Positions 43,997 through 53,466 of a stretch of 64,000 nucleotides of DNA are shown piece after piece (position 1 is the stretch's first letter; each line of letters begins with the position of its first letter). Location: assembly GCF_012726345.1 (NCBI RefSeq), contig NZ_PTXN01000003.1:226996-290995 (forward strand), read 5' to 3'. A program made the translations under genes and the position numbers. This DNA comes from Marinomonas sp. UCMA 3892 (GTDB taxonomy: Bacteria; Pseudomonadota; Gammaproteobacteria; Pseudomonadales; Marinomonadaceae). Under the pieces are notes generated by a model. The model searched no databases, had not been told where the DNA came from, and saw only the letters and a list, made by a program, of their open reading frames with translations.

Positions 43997-45400
43997 ATGT
44001 ACGATTTAGTGATTTTAGGCAGTGGTCCTGGCGGCTATGCAGCGGCCTTTCGAGCGGCCGATTTAGGATTAAACGTCGCCATGATAGAGCGCCACGGGAC
44101 CTTGGGCGGCGTTTGTTTAAACGTTGGCTGCATTCCCTCCAAAGCGCTTTTACATGTTGCAGGTAAAATTCTCATGGCTGACGAACCTGCTCACGGTGTG
44201 CAGTTTACCAAGCCAACCCTAGATCTTGATGCGATCCGCCATCATCGGCAATCCACGGTCGACACACTCACCAGCAACCTTGCGTTGATGGCAAAAGGAA
44301 GAAAAGTCACCGTCATTCATGGCGAAGGCCAGTTCGATTCGACCAGCTCAATCACCGTCACCAAAGACGGACAGTCACAACAAGTTGATTTTAAAAATGC
44401 CATTATCGCCGTCGGTTCTCGTGCGATAAAACTGCCGTTTGTGCCTTATTACGACCCACGAATTTTAGATTCCACCAGCGCGCTACAGCTCGAACGTATT
44501 CCAGAGCACCTATTGATACTTGGCGGCGGCATTATTGGTTTAGAAATGGCAACGGTTTATCAATCACTCGGCGCGAAAATTACGGTTGCCGAGCTTGGTG
44601 AGCAGATCATGACAGGCGCAGACAAAGATCTGGTACGGGTGTTCGAGCAAGCCAACAAAAATCGCATGAGCTTTTTAACCAAAACCCAAGTGACCAATAT
44701 AGAAGCCACGCCAGAAGCGTTAAACGTTACCTTGAAGGACAAAGACGGCGAACGCCAGCTCGCTGTTGACGCCGTATTGGTGGCCGTTGGCCGCTCGCCC
44801 AATGGTAAAACCGCCGGTATTGCTGACATAGGGGTAAAATTAGATGAACGCGGCTTTGTATTGACCAATGATAAGTGTCAAACATCTGTACCCAATATTT
44901 ACGCCATTGGCGACGTGGCTCATGGTCCCATGTTGGCACACAAAGCCTCGCACCAAGGCCACACGGCCGCGGAAGTGGTCGCAGGTCATAAAGTCGACTT
45001 CCAACCACTCGCCATTCCCTCTATTGCTTACACTTTTCCAGAAGTCGCTTGGGTTGGCTTAACCGAAACCGAAGCGAAAAAACAGAACATGGCAGTGAAA
45101 ACCGCGGTATTTCCTTGGACAGCCAGCGGACGTGCCATCGCTTCTGGCGTTACCCAAGGCAAAACCAAACTCATTTATGACGAAGCCACAGAACGCGTCT
45201 TGGGGGCTGGTGTTGTGGGTTCTCATGCTGGGGAATTGCTCGGCGAGCTAACCCTTGCCATAGAATTAGGCGCCACACTGGAAGACATCGCCTTAACCAT
45301 CCACGCTCACCCAAGCCTACACGAAACCGTTGGCTTAGCAGCAGAACTCGGCGCTGGGACGATTACCGACTTGCCAAACAAGAAAGCGAAAAGAGTGTAA
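43997..45400 (+). CDS. lpdA: Dihydrolipoyl dehydrogenase
   Basis: 467 aa class I pyridine-nucleotide disulfide oxidoreductase. FAD-binding GSGPGGYAAAFRAADLG, the redox disulfide GGVCLNVGCIPSKAL (CxxxxC), NAD-binding LGGGIIGLEMATVY, and C-terminal HAHPSLHETV with the catalytic His-Glu pair are all present, so it should be active as E3 of a 2-oxoacid dehydrogenase or glycine cleavage system. No E1, E2 or GCV gene is adjacent: it is an orphan under its own TetR regulator, which suggests a specialised or stress-related use. Confidence 0.92.
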   Translation: MYDLVILGSGPGGYAAAFRAADLGLNVAMIERHGTLGGVCLNVGCIPSKALLHVAGKILMADEPAHGVQFTKPTLDLDAIRHHRQSTVDTLTSNLALMAKGRKVTVIHGEGQFDSTSSITVTKDGQSQQVDFKNAIIAVGSRAIKLPFVPYYDPRILDSTSALQLERIPEHLLILGGGIIGLEMATVYQSLGAKITVAELGEQIMTGADKDLVRVFEQANKNRMSFLTKTQVTNIEATPEALNVTLKDKDGERQLAVDAVLVAVGRSPNGKTAGIADIGVKLDERGFVLTNDKCQTSVPNIYAIGDVAHGPMLAHKASHQGHTAAEVVAGHKVDFQPLAIPSIAYTFPEVAWVGLTETEAKKQNMAVKTAVFPWTASGRAIASGVTQGKTKLIYDEATERVLGAGVVGSHAGELLGELTLAIELGATLEDIALTIHAHPSLHETVGLAAELGAGTITDLPNKKAKRV

Positions 45401-45420
45401 TAGTCTTATTTTGATTAATA

Positions 45421-45462
45421 TCACCTTAAACAAACCAACGCCTCTTGGTCTGTTTAAGGTGA
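45421..45462. terminator. Long stem-loop after lpdA
   Basis: Perfect outer arms TCACCTTAAACA / TGTTTAAGGTGA, one mismatch, then inner arms ACCAA / TTGGT around a six-base loop. It lies between the convergent lpdA and the 117-aa hypothetical gene; probably a bidirectional terminator, though the T-run is missing. Confidence 0.6.
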
Positions 45463-45494
45463 AAGAAGGCAAAAGAAACAATAAACGACAAAGC

Positions 45495-45848
45495 TCAACT
45501 CACATACACGATATGTTGCTCGCCATCATAATTAAAATTAAGAACAATCTGGATTTGGCTTTCTTCAAGATGCAGTTTAGAAACCAGATCGAACGTGCCT
45601 TTTTCGGCTTTTTCCGCAAAGGCTTTTAGCTGCTTTTCCAACATGACCCACGCCACGTTATCCCTTGCTTCGTCGATCCCAACAAGCTCGATGGAATACG
45701 TCCTCAACCAAGCAAAATACGCCAGCGAATTCGCCTTAATATCCGTAGCATCACCAACGCCTGAAACAAGGTAACTCAAACCCGATAAGGAAAGTTGCTG
45801 CGTTAAATAGACTTTCCACTGCTGCATAAACTGATCGAAATAGGGCAA
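45495..45848 (-). CDS. Hypothetical protein, 117 aa
   Basis: Unrecognised soluble protein. The N-terminal half is amphipathic helix (FDQFMQQWKVYLTQQLSLSG), followed by mixed alpha segments (SLAYFAWLRTYSIELVG, MLEKQLKAFAEKAEKG) and an end of beta character (LHLEESQIQIVLNFNYDGEQ). The start is a TTG at 45848 with AGAGGT five bases upstream, a good site, so I keep the long form; an in-frame ATG is at 45827. No signal peptide or membrane segment. It is alone, convergent with lpdA. Confidence 0.65.
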   Translation of the reverse strand: MPYFDQFMQQWKVYLTQQLSLSGLSYLVSGVGDATDIKANSLAYFAWLRTYSIELVGIDEARDNVAWVMLEKQLKAFAEKAEKGTFDLVSKLHLEESQIQIVLNFNYDGEQHIVYVS

Positions 45849-45991
45849 ATAGACCTCTTCTAGCGGTAATAATTATTAAACAACAAATTAAAACAGTCCA
45901 TTTAAAAGGGCAACCAGCATAACATCTAAAAGCTAATGTAAAACACCACCTAAGAAAAGAGTATTTATTGACTACTTTTTATACTGAGTAT

Positions 45992-46007
45992 ATTTTGGAT
46001 ACAAAAT
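45992..46007. promoter_or_regulatory. Inverted repeat, candidate GntR/FCD operator
   Basis: ATTTTG-GATA-CAAAAT, 54 bp before the first gene of the hydroxyproline cluster. Its core TTGGATACAA is one base from TTGTATACAA, a shape common for FadR-family regulators such as the one at 49389. Confidence 0.55.
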
Positions 46008-46060
46008 CCACTATTAATAATGGATAGTAAATTCCTTCAACTTCTTAGAAAAGGTATCGA

Positions 46061-47038
46061 ATGATGAATAATGCTGTTTTAGACGTTAGTGTTTTCCAAG
46101 GCATTATGCCGGCGTTGATGACGCCTTGTAAGGCAGATCGCACGCCAGATTTTGATAACTTGGTGAAGAAGGGCAAGGAGATGATGGCGGCGGGGATGTC
46201 TGCTGTGGTCTATTGCGGTTCCATGGGAGATTGGCCTTTGTTGACGGACGCCGAGCGTATGGAAGGCGTAGAGCGTTTGGTCGCAGCGGGTATTCCTGTG
46301 GTAGTAGGCACTGGGGCGATTAATACGAAATCCGCTGTGGCGTTGGCAGCACACGCCGAAAAAGTCGGAGCGGCGGGTTTGATGGTGATTCCTCGTGTGC
46401 TATCACGAGGTTCGGTGATTGCTGCGCAGAAGAATCATTTCAAGGCGATTTTAACCGCGGCACCATCGATTCCAGCGATTATCTACAACAGCCCTGTGTA
46501 TGGTTTTGCAACCCGAGCGGATTTGTTTTTCGCCTTGCGGGCTGAACACAAAAATCTGGTGGGCTTTAAAGAGTTTGGCAGTAAAGAAGCCCTGCGCTAT
46601 GCAGCAGAAAACATCACCTCCCAAGACGAGAGTGTTTTGCTGATGGTGGGTGTCGATACGGCGGTTTATCATGGCTTCGTGAAATGTGGTGCTGTTGGTG
46701 CGATTACCGGTATTGGTACGGCGTTACCGAATGAAGTTTTGTTGTTAGCGAATTTATGTAAGCTTGCTGCGAAAGGCAATGCGGAAGCTCGAGTTCGTGC
46801 CCAAGAATTAGAAGAAGCGTTTTCAGTCTTAGCCAGTTTCGACGAAGGCCCTGAACTGGTTCTGTTCTTCAAATATTTGCTTGTTTTAAACGGTGAAGAA
46901 GAGTATCGATTACACTTCAACGAAACGGACGAGCTTAACGCCGCACAACGTCGTTATTGTGAAGATCAATATACGCTCTTCAAAGACTGGTTTGCGGATT
47001 GGGCAAAACAAGGTGGAGTAATAGATACATGCAAGTAA
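46061..47038 (+). CDS. DHDPS-family lyase/deaminase of hydroxyproline catabolism
   Basis: 325 aa class I aldolase-type TIM barrel of the dihydrodipicolinate synthase/NAL family. The conserved G-S-(M)-G-(D/E) loop (VVYCGSMGDWPLL), Tyr in IYNSPVYGFA, and the Schiff-base Lys in LVGFKEFGS are present. Its place before a hydroxyproline epimerase and an FAD dehydrogenase points to 1-pyrroline-4-hydroxy-2-carboxylate deaminase, giving 2-oxoglutarate semialdehyde; true DapA is unlikely. AAAGGT lies five bases before a double ATG. It overlaps the epimerase gene by 10 bp. Confidence 0.85.
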   Translation: MMNNAVLDVSVFQGIMPALMTPCKADRTPDFDNLVKKGKEMMAAGMSAVVYCGSMGDWPLLTDAERMEGVERLVAAGIPVVVGTGAINTKSAVALAAHAEKVGAAGLMVIPRVLSRGSVIAAQKNHFKAILTAAPSIPAIIYNSPVYGFATRADLFFALRAEHKNLVGFKEFGSKEALRYAAENITSQDESVLLMVGVDTAVYHGFVKCGAVGAITGIGTALPNEVLLLANLCKLAAKGNAEARVRAQELEEAFSVLASFDEGPELVLFFKYLLVLNGEEEYRLHFNETDELNAAQRRYCEDQYTLFKDWFADWAKQGGVIDTCK

Positions 47039-47964
47039 TCGACAGTCATACGGAAGGTGAACCAACCCGCGTTATTGTGTCTGGTGGGCCAGATTTAGGC
47101 TCTGGTTCTTTAGCTGAGCGCGCCAAGATTTTAGCCACGGAACATAAGGACTTTTATCGCTCTGTAGTATCAGAACCCTATGGGCAAGAAGCCATGGTCG
47201 GCGTGATGTTAGTTGAACCGGTTGATTCAACTTGCGCGGCTGGCGTGATTTATTTCGACGCCGCTGCAGTCATCGGCATGTGTGGTCACGGCACCATTGG
47301 TGTTGCCGCAACGTTGGCTCACATGGGCAAAATAGGCATTGGTACCCACAAAATCGAAACGCCAGTTGGCGTGGTTGAAGTGACACTTTCCGATGCAAAC
47401 ACAGTGACGGTGAAAAACGTGGCCAGTCATCGTTTACAGAAAGATGTGACGTTAGATATTGATGGCATAGGTACAGTTTCTGGCGATATTGCGTATGGCG
47501 GGAATTGGTTCTTTATTGTCGATCAAAGCCCTGTTCCTGTGATTCCAAGTAATATTCGCAATCTGACCGAAGTCGCCATCAAGATTCGCGAAGCCATTGA
47601 AGCGAAGCAGTTAACAGGTACAGATGGCGGTATCATTGATCACATTGTTCTTTATGGGCCAGCATTGAACGAAAAAGGCCACAGCCGCAACTTTGTTTTG
47701 TGCCCTGACAACGCTTACGATCGCTCGCCATGCGGAACCGGAAGCTCGGCACGCCTAGCTTGCCTTGCTGCGGACAAGCGTCTGGCGCCGGGCGAAGAAA
47801 TCATTCAGGAAAGCACCATTGGTAGTAGTTATCGTTTGAGCTATCAGCAAGCGACAAACGATACAATTATTCCCAATATTACTGGTCAGGCGTTTATCAC
47901 TAAAGAAGCAACCTTGATGATGAACCCCAGCGATCCCTTAAAAAATGGCATTAAACTGTCTTAA
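47029..47964 (+). CDS. 4-hydroxyproline 2-epimerase (proline racemase family)
   Basis: 311 aa from the ATG at 47029 (GGAG nine bases upstream); it overlaps the previous gene by 10 bp. Proline racemase fold with both catalytic Cys: MCGHGTIGVA (about residue 85) and DRSPCGTGSSARLA (about residue 235). Presence of both separates it from trans-3-hydroxyproline dehydratases, which have Thr at one position. The start VIDSHTEGEPTRVI is typical. It converts trans-4-hydroxy-L-proline to cis-4-hydroxy-D-proline; the neighbours favour this over proline racemase. Confidence 0.9.
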   Translation: MQVIDSHTEGEPTRVIVSGGPDLGSGSLAERAKILATEHKDFYRSVVSEPYGQEAMVGVMLVEPVDSTCAAGVIYFDAAAVIGMCGHGTIGVAATLAHMGKIGIGTHKIETPVGVVEVTLSDANTVTVKNVASHRLQKDVTLDIDGIGTVSGDIAYGGNWFFIVDQSPVPVIPSNIRNLTEVAIKIREAIEAKQLTGTDGGIIDHIVLYGPALNEKGHSRNFVLCPDNAYDRSPCGTGSSARLACLAADKRLAPGEEIIQESTIGSSYRLSYQQATNDTIIPNITGQAFITKEATLMMNPSDPLKNGIKLS

Positions 47965-47966
47965 CG

Positions 47967-49268
47967 ATGGAAGGTCCAACTTCAAACAATTGGTTAGACA
48001 TAATTGGTGAACCCAAAATGGACAGTACAAAGAATCAGGATGTGATTGTCATTGGTGCTGGCATTATCGGCATTAGCATTGCGTTAAAACTGCAATCAGA
48101 AGGTCGGCAAGTGCTGGTATTGGACCGGAAAGGTGTTGCTGCAGAAACGTCGTCAGGCAATGCAGGAGCGTTTGCCTTTGCCGATGTAATTCCTCTCGCC
48201 ACGCCAGGCATTATGCGCAAAGCACCAAAGTGGTTGATCGACCCACTTGGCCCATTGTCGTTACGTCCTGCTTACGCGTTGAAAATTATCCCTTGGATGT
48301 TGCGTTTCTGGCGTGCCAGCTGGGAAGACAAATACCAAGCCGCCTTGGCTGCACAAGCCAGTTTGATGGATTTTTCTAAAGCCGCACTGGAACGCCAAAT
48401 TCAAGCAGTAAATGGTGAAGCTATGATTCGCCGCGAAGGGCAGTTACAACTTTACGAAGGTGAAGCAGAATTCAATGCCAGTCTTGCTGGTTGGCAAACG
48501 CGACAACAACATGGCGTCACCTATGAATTTTTACTAAGTCCAGACGCTATCGCCAAAATCCAGCCCGGCATTCATCCCCGATTTACCCATGCAGCCTTTA
48601 CTCCAGAGTGGAAAAACGTCTGCGATCCTGCCGAATGGACTAAACACTTAGCTGAAGAGTTTGAAAAACTTGGCGGCAGAATTGCCATTACATCAATTAA
48701 TTCCATTGCAGTGAATAGCGATAACGTAACCTTAAAAAGCGATGCGGCCGACTATGAAACAAGCCAAGTTGTTCTAGCCGCAGGGGCTTGGTCAAAAACT
48801 TTAGCGCAATCTATTGGAGACAATTTGCCATTAGATACGGAGCGAGGATACAACACGACTTTGCCAGCTGGCGCATTCAATTTAAAAACTCACATAACCT
48901 TTAGTAATCATGGTTTTGTGGTCACAAAAGTAGGTGAGGGGATTCGTGTAGGAGGAGCCGTTGAGCTAGGTGGATTGAGATTACCGCCTAACTTTAAGCG
49001 TGCTGAAGTATTGCTTAACAAGGCCGCTAGCTTCTTACCTGGCCTTAAAGTGGATGGCGGAAAACAATGGATGGGCTTTCGTCCGTCTATGCCAGACAGC
49101 CTTCCGGTAATCAGTTATTCCAGTCGATCTCAACGGGTGATTTACGCCTTTGGACATGGACATTTAGGACTGACTCAATCCGCAGGAACCGCAGAATTAG
49201 TCGCGGCGCTTGCCAATACTCAAGCTCCAGATATTGACCTTACGTCATTTTCAGCTACTCGGTTTTAG
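47967..49268 (+). CDS. FAD-dependent D-hydroxyproline/D-amino-acid dehydrogenase
   Basis: About 433 aa, DadA-like: FAD-binding VIVIGAGIIGISIALKL, then AAETSSGNAGAFAFADVIPLA and the C-terminal MGFRPSMPDSLPVI and YAFGHGHLGLTQSAGTAELVAAL. It would oxidise cis-4-hydroxy-D-proline to pyrroline-4-hydroxy-2-carboxylate, the substrate of the DHDPS-family enzyme, using membrane quinone. The start is uncertain: ATG at 47967, two bases after the epimerase stop, or ATG at 48018 just before the FAD motif; neither has a strong ribosome site. Confidence 0.87.
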   Translation: MEGPTSNNWLDIIGEPKMDSTKNQDVIVIGAGIIGISIALKLQSEGRQVLVLDRKGVAAETSSGNAGAFAFADVIPLATPGIMRKAPKWLIDPLGPLSLRPAYALKIIPWMLRFWRASWEDKYQAALAAQASLMDFSKAALERQIQAVNGEAMIRREGQLQLYEGEAEFNASLAGWQTRQQHGVTYEFLLSPDAIAKIQPGIHPRFTHAAFTPEWKNVCDPAEWTKHLAEEFEKLGGRIAITSINSIAVNSDNVTLKSDAADYETSQVVLAAGAWSKTLAQSIGDNLPLDTERGYNTTLPAGAFNLKTHITFSNHGFVVTKVGEGIRVGGAVELGGLRLPPNFKRAEVLLNKAASFLPGLKVDGGKQWMGFRPSMPDSLPVISYSSRSQRVIYAFGHGHLGLTQSAGTAELVAALANTQAPDIDLTSFSATRF

Positions 49269-49345
49269 CCTCTTTTAAGATTTTGAAAAAGTTCTAGCGT
49301 ACTTTAGCGCGTCAAGGGGTTGGGTTTGGTGTGATCCAGCTTTTT

Positions 49346-49368
49346 GACGGCCTGAAGGCCGACCTACA
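49346..49368. repeat. REP-like palindromic element
   Basis: CGGCCT-GA-AGGCCG hairpin followed by ACCTACA, in the gap between convergent genes, the look of a dispersed extragenic palindrome of marine gammaproteobacteria. Only one copy is in this window, so the repeat nature is inference. Confidence 0.4.
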
Positions 49369-49388
49369 TTAGAGCGAGTAGGAGCGAT

Positions 49389-50057
49389 TCAACTTCGAGC
49401 AGCGGCGATCCATTCCAGCACTTGGAACTTGGTGTTTTCGATATGAGAGCGTAATTTATCGGCCGCGCATTGCACATCCCCTAGTCTCGCCAACGCCAGT
49501 AAATCACTGTGATCTTGTTGAGCACTTTGGGATTTGTTCAATTGGTCTATATGCATGCTCACATAACGGTTAGATTGTAAGCTTGCACGCTCTAATAAGT
49601 TACTTGTGAGTTTCCTGTCAGAAGCAGCATAAAGTGCACTATGAAACCTTGCATTTAAAGGCCCCCAAGCCGCGACATCGCCACTTTGATAGGACAATTC
49701 CATCTCTTTAAGAATGCTCTCGCAGAGCTCAAAATGTTCGTCTTGCATCAAGGGGATAGCACGAGTGAAAAGATCCACCTCTAGCATCATTCGTACATCA
49801 AAGATTTCAGCGATTTCTTCTAAAGTATGTTTAGTCACGGTGGCACCACGGTTGTTGGTAAACACCACCAGCCCTTCTGCATCAAGACGCTTCAACGCTT
49901 CACGAATTGGCATGCGCGAGACATCGTATTCTTCCGCCAATAACTCCTGACGAATGAGTTCACCTTCAGCAAGGTCACCAGACAAAATACGCTGACGTAA
50001 ATCCGCCGTAATGACATCAGGTAAGCTCTGACGAACAACCGCTCTTTTTTGCGCCAA
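49389..50057 (-). CDS. GntR/FCD family regulator of the hydroxyproline cluster
   Basis: 222 aa FadR-subfamily regulator: winged helix (LRQRILSGDLAEGELIRQELLAEEYDVSRMPIREALKRL, in parts) followed by the FCD helical domain with the metal-type residues (NARFHSALYAAS, QQDHSDLLALA, SHIENTKF). It converges on the three-gene hydroxyproline cluster from the 3' side, 120 bp away. No other nearby gene set fits it, so control of that cluster through the operator at 45992 is the best guess. Confidence 0.85.
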   Translation of the reverse strand: MAQKRAVVRQSLPDVITADLRQRILSGDLAEGELIRQELLAEEYDVSRMPIREALKRLDAEGLVVFTNNRGATVTKHTLEEIAEIFDVRMMLEVDLFTRAIPLMQDEHFELCESILKEMELSYQSGDVAAWGPLNARFHSALYAASDRKLTSNLLERASLQSNRYVSMHIDQLNKSQSAQQDHSDLLALARLGDVQCAADKLRSHIENTKFQVLEWIAAARS

Positions 50058-50122
50058 TCTACTACTCCTTCGCGAGCTGAATCTTCGGAATCAACAGTGT
50101 GGGATATTGGCTTATTATACGC

Positions 50123-50164
50123 AAAAGCGCCGCTAACGTGAGGTTAGCGGCGCTTTTTTTAGTG
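50123..50164. terminator. Strong hairpin terminator
   Basis: Perfect 15-base stem AAAAGCGCCGCTAAC / GTTAGCGGCGCTTTT with a five-base loop; TTTTTTT follows on the plus strand and TTTT on the minus. It lies after the siderophore receptor gene and upstream of the GntR gene. Confidence 0.88.
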
Positions 50165-50273
50165 TATTAATCTATGTCTTCGTCGGAATGTCGTACGACT
50201 TTAGAACTGACGACTCTTTAGTGAAAATATAACGATGTATTCTTCACAAGGTAATAATGGCATTTCTTCTAAT

Positions 50274-52316
50274 TTACAGCTCATAGCTGTAGCTGACCAT
50301 GAATTCTGCTGGAGAACCGTAGCCAATTGAGTTGATACCGGAGGTGCCATCAGTTGAACCTAGGTAATACTTTTCATCAAAAATGTTGTACGCATTAAAT
50401 TGCACTCGATGTTTACCGGTTTGATAGGACGCCATGGCGTTTACTGTGGTGTAGTCGCCTAGCTCAACAGCTTCGTTGTTGCCAGCGTAGCGATCTCCCA
50501 CGTATTTCACGCTGCCACCAAAGCGCCACGCATCGTTAAGTTGATAAGTCGTGCCAAGGGAAATAAGTTGATCAGACACATCGTTTGGTTTTTTACCTGT
50601 GTCTCGATCTTCTGCATCTAGGTAGGTGTAGCTAGCCGTTGCGCTTAATTGCTTCGTTAATTGTCCACGAGCTTCAAGTTCAAGCCCTCGGTGACGCTCT
50701 TGGCTTTTATTTATAATAAAACCATTTGTGTCAGTTTGAGGTTGCTCTTGGTCTATCTGGAACACGGCCGCGTTCAACATTAGAGCGTCATCAAGCAAGT
50801 AGGCTTTAACACCGACTTCTTTTAATTTCGTAGAGTAGAATTCAGCAAGCGTAGGGCTTATAAAACTACCGCCATAAGGTAGCTGCCATGATTTTGCCAA
50901 GGTTGTATAGGCCGACATATTGTCCGTAAGACGATAAGCAGCTCCTATACGGTAACTGGTTTTATCATCGTTATTTGACGACTCTAAACCGGTTGAAATG
51001 ATTTTTTGATTCAGTTCCATGTGATCTTGACGAACATTCCCGGAGAATGACCAATCACCCAATGTAATAATATCTTGAATATACAAACCTACAGTTTTAG
51101 TCGTATTTTCTCGAAAGGCAGGAAAACCAGGACTAGTAACGTTATCAGCAATAGGGTTATCAATGCTTTTTGCAGGAAGAGCTTGGCTTCTTAGGTTCAA
51201 ATCAATGTCTATTTGATTGTAATCAGCACCAAACAATATTTGCTGATTGCCCACATCCCATTTTAATTCTGACTGCAGCGTCACTGTGGTACGTGGGTCA
51301 TAGCCAAAATCATTCACGGTTTGAGCCACTGTATTAGCGCCCGTTACTGCTGCTGTCGTTTGGCGAGTACCTTGCTGTTCCAAAGTCACCCTTGTAAAAG
51401 CAACACGATTATTCCATTTGATATCAGGGCCAAACTGCAATTCGTCATCTATAGCGACTCGAATACTGTCTGATTCTTGGAAATCGTTTTTACTGCCAAA
51501 AAAGGTGCTGCGGGGCACATCAACAGGCTTCCCATCCTTAGACGGTACACCACGATAAGGCACCAAATTTTGGTGCATTATTTCAATATCTAGATTGACC
51601 GTATGATCATCCGATGGCTGAAATTGAAATGTTGGAGCAATGAAATAATCGTCTGAGTCCACATGATCGACAAAAGAGTTGGCACGACGCACTTCCACAT
51701 TCAAACGACCATTAATAGTGTCGGTTAATTTAGCCGATGTGTCGATTGAGCCTTTGAGCTTATCATTACTGCCGTAGCTGGTAGATAAACGCGTAAATTC
51801 ATCGCCATTTGCACGCTTTGTCACTAAGTTAATAATACCGCCAGCGGATCCTCTTCCATACAAAGCACCAGCAGGGCCTTTCACTATTTCTACTTGCTCT
51901 ACGTTGGCTAAGCTACGATAAGACTGCAAATTACCATCGTCTCTTAACCCGTCACGGTAAATATCACGAATCGCATCAAAGCCACGAATCACAAACTGAT
52001 CTCGGCTGCCTTCACCCAACGTATTGTTGACACCTGCGACGCCATCCAGTGCGTCCACCAGCTTTACAGCCCCTCGATCCTTCATTTCTGTATCAGTCAC
52101 AACAGATACAGATTGTGGAACATCTAACCATTCAGCATCAGATTTACTGCCAGAAGTAGGTAACTCCTGCGCATAGCCCTTGTAGCCTTGAACCGTTAGA
52201 GAGATCACTTTATCAGGATCTCCATTATTCGTTGTAGCTTCTTCTGCAAAGGAAGAAAAAGACGCTAAAGACACAGCAAGCGCCAAAGGCGTCAGAAGGA
52301 AGTTTTTTATTCTCAT
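50274..52316 (-). CDS. TonB-dependent siderophore receptor
   Basis: 680 aa outer-membrane receptor. A signal peptide (MRIKNFLLTPLALAVSLASF..FAEE) is followed by a plug domain (DVPQSVSVVTDTEMKDRGA, GVNNTLGEGSRDQFVIRGFDA, VEQVEIVKGPAGALYGRGSAGGIINLVTKR in parts) and a 22-strand barrel ending PAEFMVSYSYEL with an aromatic last strand region. The pattern resembles catecholate receptors of the Fiu/FcuA type. A GAGAATGAGAA run about 45 bp upstream is a partial Fur box. It lies 211 bp downstream of the periplasmic binding protein gene on the same strand. Confidence 0.9.
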   Translation of the reverse strand: MRIKNFLLTPLALAVSLASFSSFAEEATTNNGDPDKVISLTVQGYKGYAQELPTSGSKSDAEWLDVPQSVSVVTDTEMKDRGAVKLVDALDGVAGVNNTLGEGSRDQFVIRGFDAIRDIYRDGLRDDGNLQSYRSLANVEQVEIVKGPAGALYGRGSAGGIINLVTKRANGDEFTRLSTSYGSNDKLKGSIDTSAKLTDTINGRLNVEVRRANSFVDHVDSDDYFIAPTFQFQPSDDHTVNLDIEIMHQNLVPYRGVPSKDGKPVDVPRSTFFGSKNDFQESDSIRVAIDDELQFGPDIKWNNRVAFTRVTLEQQGTRQTTAAVTGANTVAQTVNDFGYDPRTTVTLQSELKWDVGNQQILFGADYNQIDIDLNLRSQALPAKSIDNPIADNVTSPGFPAFRENTTKTVGLYIQDIITLGDWSFSGNVRQDHMELNQKIISTGLESSNNDDKTSYRIGAAYRLTDNMSAYTTLAKSWQLPYGGSFISPTLAEFYSTKLKEVGVKAYLLDDALMLNAAVFQIDQEQPQTDTNGFIINKSQERHRGLELEARGQLTKQLSATASYTYLDAEDRDTGKKPNDVSDQLISLGTTYQLNDAWRFGGSVKYVGDRYAGNNEAVELGDYTTVNAMASYQTGKHRVQFNAYNIFDEKYYLGSTDGTSGINSIGYGSPAEFMVSYSYEL

Positions 52317-52527
52317 TTTTTAAATTTCCACAGCATTAAGAAAAGAGGACGAGATATTTTTTGAGAATGAGAACACATATTATTTATGTTTACAATCAGA
52401 AATGATACGTTGCAACTTATGCAACAAGCCAAAATAAAATATTTAATGGAGGGAAATAAAGTAGAGAAACACTGGCCCTCCTTATGCTTGGAAGGCTATG
52501 AATTTTTGATAAGGTAATCGGGAGGAA

Positions 52528-53424
52528 TTAAGGAGACAGAATACGATCAAGATCTTTTGCTATCCCTTCTGCGGCCATCATGCCGCGGTTCAAAGACCAT
52601 AGCTCTGGTGAAACTTTGATGACTTGTTGCTTCTTAACTGCTGACAACAATTGAAATAAAGGTACCTTGCGCCAGTCATCCAATACTGTTTTGTCGCCAT
52701 AAGTTCCCATCAACAACCAATCAGGATTCACCTGCAGCAAAAGCTCTAAACTGGCTGGAATGTAGGGCGTATCTAATTGGTTTTTAATCGGGCTGGGAAA
52801 ACCAAGTGCCGTTAACACGCTACCAGCGTAAGAATTAGGGCCGTGTAACCACATGCCACGTGAGCTCACGATAGCAAACTGAACACTCCCTAGATTTTCC
52901 TTTTGCTCTAGCGCTTTTCTATATTTCGCCATCGTTGCTCTGTGCTGCTGAATTCTTTGCTGCATTTGTGTGCTTTTATTCACAATAACGCCAATTTTCG
53001 CCGCCGCTTCTAGGTTCTCTTCATAGGTTTCACCACGACTTTTCAGCAACAATGTTGGGGCAATGCGAGACAAACTGTCATACGCTGCAGCATGACGTTC
53101 AAAGTCCGCAATAATGAGATCTGGATGTAAATCGGCGATATTTTCCATGTTTGGTTGCGAACGCATGCCTAATGACGTCCATGGTCTTAGCTTAGCTTTC
53201 ACTTCAGGTAACAAGATATTCGGGTTGTTATCGTCAGCGATACCGACAGGAGAAATGCCAACGACCGCAAGCGCATCAACAAAAGACAACTCTAAAACAA
53301 CGATACGTTTAGGTTCAGACGCTAGAGTAAAAGTACCATTTTCATCTTGAATGCTTGGGTAAGCCCAAGAGGCCAACGACATAAAAAGTGAGGTAGCGCA
53401 GATAATCAGGTGACGGAACAACAT
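52528..53424 (-). CDS. Iron-siderophore ABC transporter substrate-binding protein (FecB-like)
   Basis: 298 aa from the ATG at 53424, which gives a proper Sec signal peptide ([23 protein letters not shown]); an ATG at 53454 is possible. Periplasmic-binding-protein class [59 protein letters not shown] and the [15 protein letters not shown] end, as in FecB/FatB. It would deliver ferric siderophore from the receptor to an inner-membrane permease, but no permease or ATPase gene is in the window. A Fur-like box lies upstream. Confidence 0.87.
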   Translation of the reverse strand: MLFRHLIICATSLFMSLASWAYPSIQDENGTFTLASEPKRIVVLELSFVDALAVVGISPVGIADDNNPNILLPEVKAKLRPWTSLGMRSQPNMENIADLHPDLIIADFERHAAAYDSLSRIAPTLLLKSRGETYEENLEAAAKIGVIVNKSTQMQQRIQQHRATMAKYRKALEQKENLGSVQFAIVSSRGMWLHGPNSYAGSVLTALGFPSPIKNQLDTPYIPASLELLLQVNPDWLLMGTYGDKTVLDDWRKVPLFQLLSAVKKQQVIKVSPELWSLNRGMMAAEGIAKDLDRILSP

Positions 53425-53466
53425 AGTTAAAGCTCTTTTTTTAGATACGGGCATGATATTTCAAAA

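Noticed and set aside
44560-45008. Leftward frames inside lpdA
   Set aside because: Shadows of a conserved flavoprotein gene with repetitive Arg/Ser composition.
46079-46920. Leftward frames inside the DHDPS-family gene
   Set aside because: The sense frame has the Schiff-base Lys and Tyr motifs; antisense frames show only reverse-translation artefacts.
49269-49388. Small RNA in the gap between the FAD dehydrogenase and the GntR gene
   Set aside because: Only a short REP-like hairpin is visible; no promoter-terminator pair.
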